A stretch of DNA of 64,000 nucleotides from Algoriphagus aquimarinus (GCF_900112005.1 NZ_FOKK01000002.1:310001-374000), one strand, 5' to 3'. Shown: positions 35,840 through 45,540, counted from the stretch's first letter. Notes: generated by a model not told the origin, from the sequence alone. Made by a program: numbers and translations.

Positions 35840-38536
35840 ATGAAAAGAAGTTTACTAATTCTGTTTTGTCTGGTTTGGGCAAGTTCAGCAATGGCGCAAA
35901 TACGTTTGGGCCAAAGTCGCTATGCCACAAGCAAGCCAATAGATATTTTGGAGCTAAATTATGCTAAGCCCCAAACCTATAGAATCGCAGAAATAAAAGC
36001 TGTAGGTCTGAATACCTTGGATGAGATCGCCATTCTTTCCCTTTCAGGATTGAAAGTGGATGATAAGATCGAAGTGCCTGGAGATGCCATTTCCAATGCA
36101 TTGAAAAAGCTTTGGGGACAAGGTATCATCGGGGATGTCAAAATTTTGGTTACAAAAATCGAAGGTGAAGATATTTCCCTGCTCTTAGATTTAACTGAAA
36201 GACCTAGGTTCTCCCGCGTAGAATTTACCGGAATGAACAAAACTCAGGAAAGTGAGCTCCGCGACAAAGTAAATATCCGAGGACGTGTAGTAAGAGATGA
36301 CGTATTGAATAACGCCAAAAGGAATATCGAAAAATATTACCTTGATAAAGGCTTCATGAATGCTGATGTTAAAATCAGACAGGAAAGAGATACTACCCTA
36401 CCAAACTCTGTAAAATTAATTTTTGACGTAGAGCAAAATTCAAAAGTCAGAATCAATGCCATCGAATTCTATGGCAACCAAGAAGTCACTGATTCAAAAC
36501 TGAAAAAGAAGCTTAAGAAAACTAAGGAGCATGCAAGAGTTAGTGTTTTCAAAGACGGTTATTCCCGAATAGCAGATGCATCTGCTTCGGATGTTAAGAA
36601 CACCCTTCTATACACGGACTCTGTATCCAACGAAGATGTAAAAGACTACATCAATAAGAACTTTAAACTGAATTTTTTCAACGGCTCCAAGTACATTCCA
36701 AAAGAATACAGGAATGACAAGGACAATGTGATCAACTTCTATCAAAGTAAGGGTTTTAGAGATGCCAAGATCGTCGCTGATTCTGTTTACAACTTTGGTC
36801 AGGACAAAATCAACATCGATATAGCGCTTGAAGAAGGCAGAAAGTATTACTATAGAAATATCACGTTTAACGGAAACTTTATCCATCCAGACGAAATCCT
36901 TCTTGCTAAACTAGGGATTCAAAAAGGTGACGTTTACGATAAAGAACGTCTTGACAAAAGACTAAACTACGATCCTACAAAGGGTGATGATGTAAGTTCA
37001 TTGTACCAGAATGATGGATATCTATTCTTCTCCATTGATCCTGTAGAAGTTAATGTTGCAGGAGATTCCATTGACTTGGAAATGAGAATTTTTGAAGGTC
37101 CGCAGGTAACTGTGAACAGTGTCAACATAAAAGGAAATGAGCGTACTTCTGATCACGTAGTAATGCGAGAAATACGTATCCTTCCAGGTCAGAAATTCAA
37201 TAGAGAGCTCCTAGTCCGTACGATTCGTGAACTTTCTACTCTTGGGTATTTTGACCCTGAAAAAATCAATCCAGATTTACGTCCAAACTTCGAGGCTGCA
37301 ACAGTAGATATTACTTTTGAGCTAGAAGAAAGACCAAATGATCAAATTGAGCTCTCAGGAGGATGGGGAGGATTCTATGGTTTCGTAGGAACTGTCGGCC
37401 TTTCATTCAACAACTTCTCTATCCGAAACATCAAAGACTTCTCCAAGTGGGATCCACTTCCAGTAGGAGATGGACAGAAGCTTTCACTAAGAGTACAAGC
37501 TAACGGTCGCTCATTCCAGAACTACTCTGTTTCTTTGACTGAACCATGGTTCGGAGGTAAAAAGCCAAATGCATTAAGCTTCTCATTCAATCACTCTGTA
37601 CAGCGCCAGGTAGACTTCTACAATCAGGCAAGCTTCGGAGATGAATTGGGTTACTTCAAGATCACAGGTGTGACCTTGGGACTTGCAAAGCGTGTCACCT
37701 GGCCAGATGATAACTTTAGTATCAGTAACTCACTCCAGTTCCAAGTTTATGAATTTGATGAATTCGGAACCTCTTTTGGCTTGAGTTATCCTACAGGAAC
37801 ATCCAACAGTGTTACATGGAATACAACGATTGCTAGATACAACCTAGACAATCCAACGTATCCAAGATTCGGATCTAACATTATTCTATCTGGAGCCTTT
37901 ACTCCACCATATTCTTCTCTGAATAAGAAAATTGATGAAGAATCCACAGACCAGGAAAAATACAAGTGGTTAGAATACCACAAGTGGATGTTTGATGCGT
38001 CGATCTATACTCCTCTGTTTGGCTCGACCAAATTGGTAGCTAGTGCAAGAGCTCACATGGGCTTTTTGGGGTCTTATAGTTCAAAGATCGGAGTTATACC
38101 ACTGGAAAGATTTGTAATGGGTGGTGATGGTATGTCAATGAACAACTTTGCATTAGGCCAAGAAATCATCGGTCTACGTGGATATGAAAACCAATCAATC
38201 ACGCCAGGTAGAGATAGCCGAGGAACAGCAGATCCAGAGCCATACGGAGGTATTGTTTACAATAAGTATGTGATGGAAGTGAGATACCTAGTTTCTCCAA
38301 ATCCATCTGCAACGATCTTTGTACTAGCTTTTGCAGAGGCAGGAAATAACTGGGGTTCCTACAAGGATTTCAATCCATATGATTTGAATAAATCAGCGGG
38401 AGCAGGTGCAAGAATCTTTATGCCAGCATTTGGTCTATTGGGTATTGATTGGGGATATGGATTTGATGCTATTCCAGGAACATCGCAGCGAAGTGGCTCA
38501 CAATTTCACTTCACTATAGGTCAACAAATAAGATAA
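35840..38536 (+). CDS. bamA: BamA, outer-membrane protein assembly factor
   Basis: BamA is the central subunit of the Bam complex, which folds beta-barrels into the outer membrane. The 898-aa precursor has a signal peptide (cleavage near SAMAQ), about five POTRA domains (roughly residues 45-480, with patterns such as ALKKLWGQGIIGDVKI, NVNSVNIKGNERT-like VNSVNIKGNERTSDHVV, and FNRELLVRTIRELSTLGYF) and a C-terminal 16-strand barrel. The L6 loop motif is GLRGYENQSI. It is longer than E. coli BamA, as is common in this phylum. The ATG at 35840 is chosen over a TTG three bases earlier. Two OmpH/Skp genes follow. Confidence 0.93.
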   Translation: MKRSLLILFCLVWASSAMAQIRLGQSRYATSKPIDILELNYAKPQTYRIAEIKAVGLNTLDEIAILSLSGLKVDDKIEVPGDAISNALKKLWGQGIIGDVKILVTKIEGEDISLLLDLTERPRFSRVEFTGMNKTQESELRDKVNIRGRVVRDDVLNNAKRNIEKYYLDKGFMNADVKIRQERDTTLPNSVKLIFDVEQNSKVRINAIEFYGNQEVTDSKLKKKLKKTKEHARVSVFKDGYSRIADASASDVKNTLLYTDSVSNEDVKDYINKNFKLNFFNGSKYIPKEYRNDKDNVINFYQSKGFRDAKIVADSVYNFGQDKINIDIALEEGRKYYYRNITFNGNFIHPDEILLAKLGIQKGDVYDKERLDKRLNYDPTKGDDVSSLYQNDGYLFFSIDPVEVNVAGDSIDLEMRIFEGPQVTVNSVNIKGNERTSDHVVMREIRILPGQKFNRELLVRTIRELSTLGYFDPEKINPDLRPNFEAATVDITFELEERPNDQIELSGGWGGFYGFVGTVGLSFNNFSIRNIKDFSKWDPLPVGDGQKLSLRVQANGRSFQNYSVSLTEPWFGGKKPNALSFSFNHSVQRQVDFYNQASFGDELGYFKITGVTLGLAKRVTWPDDNFSISNSLQFQVYEFDEFGTSFGLSYPTGTSNSVTWNTTIARYNLDNPTYPRFGSNIILSGAFTPPYSSLNKKIDEESTDQEKYKWLEYHKWMFDASIYTPLFGSTKLVASARAHMGFLGSYSSKIGVIPLERFVMGGDGMSMNNFALGQEIIGLRGYENQSITPGRDSRGTADPEPYGGIVYNKYVMEVRYLVSPNPSATIFVLAFAEAGNNWGSYKDFNPYDLNKSAGAGARIFMPAFGLLGIDWGYGFDAIPGTSQRSGSQFHFTIGQQIR

Positions 38537-38628
38537 GTATGGATTTAGTGCGGCGAATAGTTAATTTATGCAAAAATTGACACTCTAAGAATGTAAAAAA
38601 TTAGAGCCATTGTTAACTTCCCAAACTC

Positions 38629-39159
38629 ATGAATAAATCACTGAAAATTGTATTTTTGATGCTCTTAGCGCTACAAGCAGCGCCATTGGCAGCTCAAAAG
38701 ATGGGATACATTGATTCAGAATATATTCTAAACAAGCATCCAGACTATAAAATTATCCAGCAAGAGCTCGAGAACATTAGCTCCGAATGGAAGAAAGAGG
38801 CACAAAATTTGGATAAAGAGATCAAAGATCTTTCTGTTCAGTTAAAAGCAGAGGAAGTCCTCCTCACCGAGGAAATGTACCAGCAACGGCTGGAAGGCAT
38901 TAAATTAAAACAAAAAGAATCCCATGAATTCAATAGTCGAATTTTCGGAATAAACGGGCAATACTTCCAAAAACAAGCGGAATTAATGCAACCGTTACAA
39001 TCCAAAATGTATGACGCTATTGAGCGTGTATCTCGGAAGAATAACTTGGCTATACTGTTTGATAAAGCTGCTGAACCCTCAGCAATTATCTACACCGACC
39101 CCAGACATGATTATTCCGAGTTCGTATTGGAAGAATTAGGAATCGAAGAAAACAAATAA
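38629..39159 (+). CDS. OmpH/Skp-family periplasmic chaperone (copy 1)
   Basis: A 176-aa exported helical chaperone of the Skp family, which holds unfolded outer-membrane proteins on the way to BamA. A signal peptide (cleavage near LAAQ) precedes KMGYIDSEYILNKHPDYK, the conserved family start, then long charged helices forming the tentacles, and a return strand with NLAILFDKAAEPSAIIYTDP. It lies about 90 bases after bamA and 13 bases before a second member. Confidence 0.9.
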   Translation: MNKSLKIVFLMLLALQAAPLAAQKMGYIDSEYILNKHPDYKIIQQELENISSEWKKEAQNLDKEIKDLSVQLKAEEVLLTEEMYQQRLEGIKLKQKESHEFNSRIFGINGQYFQKQAELMQPLQSKMYDAIERVSRKNNLAILFDKAAEPSAIIYTDPRHDYSEFVLEELGIEENK

Positions 39160-39172
39160 ATAGAAACACAGA

Positions 39173-39721
39173 ATGATGAAAGTAAAAGTTATCCTTTCCG
39201 CAGTAGCCTTGCTTTGCGTAGGATTCGTGGCTCAGGCACAAGATGTAAAAATTGGTTACACCAATGTGGAATTTATCATGGATTTGATGCCAGAAATGGA
39301 ACAAATCGGAGCTGATATTAAAGATTACGAAACTCAGCTTCAAACAAATATCCAAACTAAGGCTGAAGATTTTCAGCGTCAAGTTCAAACCTATCAGCAA
39401 GCTGCTCAGACAATGACTGAAGTAGCTAGAGCTGCCAAAGAGCAGGAATTAACTACTCTTCAGGGAACACTACAAAAATACGAGCAAGATGCTCAGACAA
39501 GCTATCAAAGAAAACTGGGAGAGCTTCTAGCTCCAGTTCAAACTAAGGTAGTTAACGCGATCAATGCTGTAGCTGCTGAGAACAACTACACCCACATTTT
39601 CGCAGATTCAGCTGGTCAAGCTCCTATTTTGCTATACACTAAAGAAGAAGACAAATTCACTGAGCTTGTATTAGCTAAGTTGGGTCTTAAGATGCCAGTT
39701 GCTCCTGCAGCGACTAATTAA
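39173..39721 (+). CDS. OmpH/Skp-family periplasmic chaperone (copy 2)
   Basis: A 182-aa second Skp-like chaperone: signal peptide ending FVAQAQ, then DVKIGYTNVEFIMDLMPEME, long Gln/Ala-rich helices, and a closing strand YTHIFADSAGQAPILLYT. It is similar in layout to the preceding gene but clearly diverged, so this is an old tandem duplication, and the tentacle helices are richer in Gln and Thr. Skp works as a trimer, and two members could form different trimers. The block ends with a strong terminator, so uppS-bamA-ompH-ompH can be read as one operon. Confidence 0.9.
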   Translation: MMKVKVILSAVALLCVGFVAQAQDVKIGYTNVEFIMDLMPEMEQIGADIKDYETQLQTNIQTKAEDFQRQVQTYQQAAQTMTEVARAAKEQELTTLQGTLQKYEQDAQTSYQRKLGELLAPVQTKVVNAINAVAAENNYTHIFADSAGQAPILLYTKEEDKFTELVLAKLGLKMPVAPAATN

Positions 39722-39740
39722 TTAACCACTAGTAATCGAG

Positions 39741-39782
39741 AAGCCGCTAGTTCGATCTAATTCGAATTAGCGGCTTTTTTTT
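39741..39782 (+). terminator. Intrinsic terminator after the second ompH gene
   Basis: AAGCCGCTAGTTCG pairs with CGAATTAGCGGCTT (14 bp, one G-U) around an eight-base loop, followed by eight T residues. Confidence 0.88.
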
Positions 39783-39945
39783 GTTAATTCTGTCCTAAAC
39801 ACAAAGTTTACAGGTTCAACAAAAGCCTTACATTTATATTAAATTCTGGTTGTATTTAATCCCAGTCGGACTAGATAAAAACAATTTAGAACTACATGCA
39901 TAACATCAGTTTCATTCATTTGATTAATATCATTTTACTTTAAAC

Positions 39946-40251
39946 ATGCCAAAGCGTAACCCAAAAGATGTAATCAGCAAAAGCCAAGATGCCGTCTTAG
40001 TAGATTTTTATGCGGACTGGTGCGGGCCGTGTCAAACAATGAATCCTATTATCGATGAAGTACTAAATGAGCTTGGAGGAAAAGTAAAGCTTCTCAAAAT
40101 CAACATCGACAAAAGCCCTCAAATGGCTCAGCAGTTTGCCGTACGCTCTATTCCTAATTACATCCTTTTTAAAAAAGGGAAAATCCTCTGGAGAAAAGGA
40201 GGTTTGATTACCAAGCGAGATTTACATCACGCATTAAAAGGCTTTGTTTGA
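39946..40251 (+). CDS. Thioredoxin-family protein
   Basis: A 101-aa cytosolic thioredoxin with the canonical active site WCGPC (Cys26 and Cys29) in VLVDFYADWCGPCQTMNPII, then the cis-Pro region RSIPNYILFKKG. It lacks a signal peptide, so it is a general disulfide reductase or a dedicated partner of one enzyme. It is short at the C-terminus but complete for the fold. It is monocistronic, between the ompH terminator and the convergent flippase-like gene. The 225 bases upstream show no clean promoter match. Confidence 0.9.
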   Translation: MPKRNPKDVISKSQDAVLVDFYADWCGPCQTMNPIIDEVLNELGGKVKLLKINIDKSPQMAQQFAVRSIPNYILFKKGKILWRKGGLITKRDLHHALKGFV

Positions 40252-40334
40252 AAAGGGTAGTAAGATTGACCTTATAAATCTCGAAGCAATTTTGACCTTC
40301 TGAGTATCGTAGCTATTCTAACTATTTATTGATA

Positions 40335-41228
40335 TCAGTCCCTCAATGCACTTTCATCAAAATCAACCCTCACTCCAGCACCTATAAGTGACACCATAGC
40401 GGTGATCACAAAGAATATAAGACTAAATGCTACTGCAGTGGCTTCTTCTATCCCTGCATAGGTGTGAGCATAGACGAAAACAAGTTCTCTAGCCCCTACT
40501 CCACCTATAGTTAAGGGCAGTACAGCAACTATCGATGATAGAAGAAAAACCAATTGATACGCAAGGACATTCTCAGTTACTCCAAGAGCTCTTAATATGA
40601 AAAAAGCACTAACCAATTGTGCTAGCTGTCCTAACAGAGACCAAGCATTTGCCTTCCAAAATGAGGGAAGAAACTTTTTAAACAGTAGCTTTTGCATCAA
40701 CCAAAAGGCGGGGAAAACCAATACTGCTGCTATACCTATTAATAACTCCCAAGCAATGTCCGAAGCAAAAGGTAAGGTCAAGTCTACAGGAAGTACCATC
40801 AGAAGCAGCAACAACACTATCGCTACTAATCCCCCTAGCCTATCCAACAAAGCAGCTTGCACAAGCTCTTTAACTGGAGTTTTATAGTGCTTATTCAGCA
40901 AATAGACTTTGTATCCGTCGCCACCAATTCCTCCCGGTAGAAATAGATTATAGAACATCCCAATGAGGTAAAGCTTCATATTCAGCTTTTCGGAAATCGC
41001 CAATCCTATATTTTTAAAATATAAATTGAGTCGAAAAGCAGTAAATACTTTACTAAGTACAAATAGGGCAACGGCAGGAATCAGCCAAAACCAATGAATT
41101 GTCTGGACAATCTGCCACAGTTGGTTAGTGTCAATCTTGCGAAAAACCAGAAAAAGAGCCAAACCGGTTAACACCAGTTTTAAAGCAGTCGATACTTTCT
41201 TCTTAAGAGAACTCCCTGTTTTCGCCAA
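40335..41228 (-). CDS. Lysylphosphatidylglycerol synthase/flippase-like TM protein
   Basis: A 297-aa integral membrane protein with about seven or eight helices, of the LPG_synthase_TM (UPF0104) family. The family includes the membrane half of MprF and stand-alone proteins thought to move lipid-linked sugars. Recognisable parts are YLIGMFYNLFLPGGIGGDGY, VQAALLDRLGGLVAI and, near the end, VAVLPLTIGGVGARELVFVY. There is no catalytic LysPG domain, so it is not an aminoacyl-lipid synthase. The only start before an upstream in-frame stop is TTG at 41228. It is 43 bases downstream of the GT2 gene, suggesting joint action in glycolipid building. Confidence 0.82.
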   Translation of the reverse strand: MAKTGSSLKKKVSTALKLVLTGLALFLVFRKIDTNQLWQIVQTIHWFWLIPAVALFVLSKVFTAFRLNLYFKNIGLAISEKLNMKLYLIGMFYNLFLPGGIGGDGYKVYLLNKHYKTPVKELVQAALLDRLGGLVAIVLLLLLMVLPVDLTLPFASDIAWELLIGIAAVLVFPAFWLMQKLLFKKFLPSFWKANAWSLLGQLAQLVSAFFILRALGVTENVLAYQLVFLLSSIVAVLPLTIGGVGARELVFVYAHTYAGIEEATAVAFSLIFFVITAMVSLIGAGVRVDFDESALRD

Positions 41229-41271
41229 AATTTAATTGATGTTTGGTAACGCTCTAAACCTTGTCTATTCC

Positions 41272-42237
41272 TTACTGGATTCCAGCAGCGGGCACCAATA
41301 CTCCTTGATAGACAGATTTAATGGTGTAAGTCTTCTTATCCTGAGATTCGAAGTAGGTTCGAACTATTATTTCGGCAATTATACCTGTGGTGATAAACTG
41401 AATTCCACCAAGCACCAAGATGAAACCCAAGATCATAATAGGCCTTCCCCAGATATCCTCACCCATTACTTTGAGTATGAGCAAGTAAATATTGATCAAA
41501 AAACCTATCATAAACGAGATGATACCTATGCCTCCAAACAAGTGAATTGGGCGCTGAAAGTACTTTTGAAAAAATAACATTAGAATCAAATCCGACATTA
41601 CCTTGAATGTACGGCTCAATCCATACTTAGACTCTCCGTGGATTCGTGGATGATGCTTCACATCCATTTCTGTCATTTTAGCCCCTTGCTGTTTTGCCAA
41701 AACAGGAATAAAACGATGTAATTCTCCATACAAACCCATTCCTTGAGCGATCTCAGCTTTATAAACTCTTAGGGTACAACCGTAATCTTTGAGATATACT
41801 TTGGTCGTATTTCTGATCACCCAGTTGGCAATTTTGCTTGGTATTTTACGAAGCACAAATCCATCTTTTCGATTTGCTCTACGACCTGCAACCACATCCC
41901 ACTCTTCTTCCATTGCTTTTTTCAGCATCACTGGAATATCAGTTGGATCATTCTGCAAATCACCGTCCATGGTAGCAATGTATTCACCAATAGCCATGTC
42001 AATGCCTGCAGCTAATGCAGTAGTCTGCCCAAAATTTCTATTAAAAATAATCAGCTTGGTTCTACTGTTAGCATACTTTTTCACTTCTGCTACAGTTCTG
42101 TCCGTAGAGCCATCTTCAATCAAAATCACTTCGTAATCAATCTCATCTAAAGCAGAATAAGTGGCTTCCAGAAGAGGTTGGATATTATCCTCTTCGTTAT
42201 AAACAGTGATTACTATGGAAATAAGTGGCTTGGACAT
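41272..42237 (-). CDS. Family 2 glycosyltransferase, polyprenyl-phosphate type
   Basis: A 321-aa membrane-bound GT2 of the DPM1/ArnC/GtrB kind, which transfers a sugar from a nucleotide donor to polyprenyl phosphate on the cytosolic face. The catalytic domain has ISIVITVYNEEDNIQPLLEA, the DxD region ATMDGDLQNDPTDIP, and KDYGCTLRVYKAEI. Two C-terminal membrane helices (about residues 225-300) anchor it. The ATG at 42237 is preferred over one 18 bases upstream. Polyprenyl-linked sugars are donors for GT39 transferases, two of which are the next genes, so a shared pathway is likely. Confidence 0.9.
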   Translation of the reverse strand: MSKPLISIVITVYNEEDNIQPLLEATYSALDEIDYEVILIEDGSTDRTVAEVKKYANSRTKLIIFNRNFGQTTALAAGIDMAIGEYIATMDGDLQNDPTDIPVMLKKAMEEEWDVVAGRRANRKDGFVLRKIPSKIANWVIRNTTKVYLKDYGCTLRVYKAEIAQGMGLYGELHRFIPVLAKQQGAKMTEMDVKHHPRIHGESKYGLSRTFKVMSDLILMLFFQKYFQRPIHLFGGIGIISFMIGFLINIYLLILKVMGEDIWGRPIMILGFILVLGGIQFITTGIIAEIIVRTYFESQDKKTYTIKSVYQGVLVPAAGIQ

Positions 42238-42318
42238 GCTATAAAATTTTGTCAAAAATACGGTAAAATAGTTCCTAGGACAAAAAAGCTACGATTGGCT
42301 TTGGGAAGCGAACGAAAA

Positions 42319-42352
42319 TTTGGTGTGACAAAGTTCAATCAGCTTATCTTTG
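42319..42352 (+). promoter_or_regulatory. Possible promoter of the first GT39 gene, leaderless
   Basis: TTTG at 42319-42322 and TATCTTTG at 42345-42352 are 22 bases apart. The ATG at 42357 follows the -7 element by only four bases, so the message would be leaderless or nearly so if this promoter is real. Confidence 0.3.
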
Positions 42353-42356
42353 CGGC

Positions 42357-44018
42357 ATGTCTTTAGTCACCTCTGAAAATTCTCGAATCAACCCATGGGT
42401 AATCATGATTGCATTTGCCATTTTGGTTGGTCCCTTTGCATTGGGCTTTCATATGCACTATCCCGATGAGATGTACTACACGGATGCGGCAGTCAAAATG
42501 CTACAAAACGGTGACTACCTGACTACTTACCTAGGGAGCGGCGAACTACGATTCAAAAAACCCATCGGAACCTACTGGACAGTTCTTGCGGGATTTAAGC
42601 TTTTTGGAGTTACGCCTTTAGCTTCTAGGTTTTTCTTTTTAATCGCTGGAGCATTAACGATAGGATTCACTTATTGGGCAGCAAAAGTTTTATTTGAGGA
42701 CAAGAGAATCTCTGGACTTTCGGCTTTGATCATAGCTTCCAACCCTGTTTTGATTTTCAGCGCAACACGATCCATTCCAGATGTACTGTTAGTTTTAACT
42801 ATGACCGCCAGTGCGGTGGGCTTTGCGGGTTTGATTCGATTTGGAGATGCTACGCCAAAAAAGTACCTGTGGATTCTGTACCTCAGCTTGGCATTGGCAT
42901 TTGAAGTGAAAGGTCTTCCAGCAGCAGCTTTAGGAGGTATAGGTTTGATTTATTTACTTTTTAATCCTTGGAAAAAAATCTCCTTCAAAACGATCTTTCA
43001 TTTCCCTTCCATTTTAGTCAGCATCTTTATTGGCCTGTTTTGGTTTATAGCCATGTGGAAAATCCACGGGCCAACATATCTAGATAGTTTTCTGGAAGAC
43101 CAGGTAGGCACACGTGTAGCTTCACGGTATTTGCTCATCTTTCAGAATGGCTTTCTAGCACTGGGAATTCTTATTTTAATTTTTCTTCCCTGGGTACTTT
43201 TTGGGGTGGCACAAGCTAAAACCTCAATCATACGTGTAAAAAAGGAAGATCCAGCGTTTTTCTGGTTTGCTATCCTTTGGGGATTGGCGATACTAGGAAT
43301 GGGCGCTATGACCAGCAAATTCTATGAACGCTATTTACTCCCTGTAGCACCTGTATTAGCTATTTTATTAGCATGGATTCTGGTAAAAGCAGACTTTGAA
43401 AGTAAAAAAACAGGTTTAAAAATCACTAGCTGGTTCTTTCTTATACTGAACTCCATCGTATTCATTTTTAGCTTTTGGTTGAATATCAACCTAGGTTCAT
43501 CTCTCCTGATTTGGATCCAATTCGGGTTTGCTCTCCTTATTTTATTTTACCTCGGAAGACTTACCGTTAAAAGCATAAAACTTCCAAAAGCGATAGCTTA
43601 TGGGTTTATGCTCCTTTTCTTTTTGATCTCAACAGGTACTTATCAGATTTCATTGCCAGATCAAGGTCAGCAAGTAAAATCCTTTGCCCTAAATGCGAAT
43701 ATTGACCCAACTGATAAAATTGGTTTCATCGGGAATCTACACACGAGCAGTAAGATTAGAATCGGTCTTGGTACTGACTTCCAGATGATCGACTTGCCTC
43801 GTTATGAGTTCCGAGAAGAGCTGTATAAGTACGATCGACTAATCATTGAGGATAAATACTTGGATTCTATTGATGCTTCTGCATACACCAAGCAAGTGAT
43901 TTCTGTGAATTGGGCGTCAAGAGCAATTCCGGATCTTCTTTTTGCCGCAGGATCACCTAAGTTTGATAAACTATTGGAAGAAAAAGGACAAAAATACTAT
44001 CTACTGGAGACCAAGTAA
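42357..44018 (+). CDS. GT39/ArnT-like glycosyltransferase (first)
   Basis: A 553-aa multi-pass membrane protein of the PMT/ArnT class, which uses polyprenyl-phosphate sugars to glycosylate lipids or proteins on the periplasmic side. The family motif with acidic residues is MHYPDEMYYTDAAVKML near residue 30, followed by LRFKKPIGTYW, then about ten or more helices and a soluble C-terminal part of about 120 residues. The ATG at 42357 is used. It is divergent from the GT2 gene and convergent, only two bases apart, with the second GT39 gene. Its acceptor could be lipid A, as in ArnT, but this is not shown. Confidence 0.85.
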   Translation: MSLVTSENSRINPWVIMIAFAILVGPFALGFHMHYPDEMYYTDAAVKMLQNGDYLTTYLGSGELRFKKPIGTYWTVLAGFKLFGVTPLASRFFFLIAGALTIGFTYWAAKVLFEDKRISGLSALIIASNPVLIFSATRSIPDVLLVLTMTASAVGFAGLIRFGDATPKKYLWILYLSLALAFEVKGLPAAALGGIGLIYLLFNPWKKISFKTIFHFPSILVSIFIGLFWFIAMWKIHGPTYLDSFLEDQVGTRVASRYLLIFQNGFLALGILILIFLPWVLFGVAQAKTSIIRVKKEDPAFFWFAILWGLAILGMGAMTSKFYERYLLPVAPVLAILLAWILVKADFESKKTGLKITSWFFLILNSIVFIFSFWLNINLGSSLLIWIQFGFALLILFYLGRLTVKSIKLPKAIAYGFMLLFFLISTGTYQISLPDQGQQVKSFALNANIDPTDKIGFIGNLHTSSKIRIGLGTDFQMIDLPRYEFREELYKYDRLIIEDKYLDSIDASAYTKQVISVNWASRAIPDLLFAAGSPKFDKLLEEKGQKYYLLETK

Positions 44019-44020
44019 TG

Positions 44021-45529
44021 TCAATAAGTATCAGAAATATAGGGGTCATATCTCTCCATGTTATCCCAAATCTGAATCGTAGCTTCTCTAAGTTTTTCTC
44101 CTCGAAATAAAACTTGAAAATGCTCCTCATACCTCAAGTTCTGAAACGTTGCAAATTCTCCAGGCTTTTCATAGTTCCAGCTGACAAAAATTCCTTGCTG
44201 CTCTTTTCCGACAAATTGCTCTAATCCTGGCCAGAGATCAAATTGGTTCTTTCTTGACCCCATATTCACCATATAGGTTTGAGGATTACCCGGAAGATAA
44301 AAAGCGAGCTCTGAAGCCATGTGATACGTCTCTGAGAACACGTAAGCATCTTTCACTCCTAAACTATCCTGAAGGAAAGCGACACGATCAGCGAGTGGCT
44401 GATAGCCCGACATCCTTCTGAATGCTGACTTTTCGGCTTTTTTGATGGGAGCAATACTTTTGAGAAAAGTAAAATCAGGCAACAAAAACAGTAAAGGAAC
44501 AAAGATGCTAAGCCCAACTCCCCAGTTCCTTAACTTAATCCAGACCCCTTTTTGCTCACAAATCCACGCTGCAATTGCAATTGCTAAACTGCTATATGCG
44601 AAGACCGGCCAATTCACTTCAATCGAAGTCAACAAGCTTAAAAATGCAAAGCCAGCCCAGGACATAACTGCAGGAAGCAGTAAGTAAATAATTTTAGAGT
44701 CATTGTACTTTTTAATTTTTATCAAAAAACCTCCAAAAAGAGGCAATAAAAAGATAGAAATCATCGCTAGCTGCCCACCTAGATATTCAAAGAATTGCTT
44801 TGCTGCTTTGCCTACATCGAAGGATGTTGATTCTCCTCCTCCAGCTCCACTCAGCGCAGCCAAGTGTTTGAAGGTATCAAAACCGTTTTGCCAGTTCCAG
44901 ATCAGCATAGGTAGAAAACCAAGTGCGCTAACCAAGATGTAGCTCAGAAGGTACTTCTTCTGAATTGCCCACTGCTTTGTATAAAGTAAAAAGAATAACA
45001 AAAATGGGAATATCAATATCATCACCATTTTTGCCATTAGCCCAAAAGCTGTAGCCAACCCTGCCAAAACCCACCATGACATCCTTTGCTCTCTTATTCC
45101 TCGATAGGCCAAATAAATGCTCAAAATCCAGAAAAAAGTTAAGGAAGTATCTGTCATGTGAAATGTACTGGCCAACCACCAAAGCGGCATTGCCTGAAGC
45201 AACATAGCCGACCAAAACCCCACTTTCTTCGAGAATAGATAAGTACCAAAAATGAACGTTACCCAAGAAATCCCCACTCCAAATATGATCGCATTAATTC
45301 TGACCCCTATCTCCGTATTGCCTAGAATATCCGTGCTTATGTAATTCAGTACGGCGACCAGCGGTGGTTTGGAGTAATAATGCCAAGCCATATTTTGAGA
45401 CCAAAGCCAATACTGCGCTTCCTCAGTGAATAGACTTATTTCTGGCCGAAATGTGAACAGCACCTTGGAGACAACTAGTCCCAGGGTAATGAGCCAAAAA
45501 TATAAAGTATAGTTGGGTGACTTTTGCAT
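44021..45529 (-). CDS. GT39/ArnT-like glycosyltransferase (second)
   Basis: A 502-aa multi-pass membrane glycosyltransferase of the ArnT/PMT superfamily. The family signature is EEAQYWLWSQNMAWHYYSKP near residue 37, followed by PLVAVLNY, and then FHMTDTSLTFFWILSIYLAY. Ten or so hydrophobic helices precede a short C-terminal soluble part. It is only two bases from the stop of the convergent first GT39, so the genes have no intergenic terminator between them. The two proteins diverge well in sequence, so they probably act on different donors or acceptors. The hpf terminator separates it from the genes upstream. Confidence 0.85.
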   Translation of the reverse strand: MQKSPNYTLYFWLITLGLVVSKVLFTFRPEISLFTEEAQYWLWSQNMAWHYYSKPPLVAVLNYISTDILGNTEIGVRINAIIFGVGISWVTFIFGTYLFSKKVGFWSAMLLQAMPLWWLASTFHMTDTSLTFFWILSIYLAYRGIREQRMSWWVLAGLATAFGLMAKMVMILIFPFLLFFLLYTKQWAIQKKYLLSYILVSALGFLPMLIWNWQNGFDTFKHLAALSGAGGGESTSFDVGKAAKQFFEYLGGQLAMISIFLLPLFGGFLIKIKKYNDSKIIYLLLPAVMSWAGFAFLSLLTSIEVNWPVFAYSSLAIAIAAWICEQKGVWIKLRNWGVGLSIFVPLLFLLPDFTFLKSIAPIKKAEKSAFRRMSGYQPLADRVAFLQDSLGVKDAYVFSETYHMASELAFYLPGNPQTYMVNMGSRKNQFDLWPGLEQFVGKEQQGIFVSWNYEKPGEFATFQNLRYEEHFQVLFRGEKLREATIQIWDNMERYDPYISDTY

Positions 45530-45540
45530 TGCTGAGTATT

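Noticed and set aside
41236..41577. Plus-strand open frame of 113 codons
   Set aside because: It is antisense to the end of the GT2 gene, has no family features and no supporting signals.
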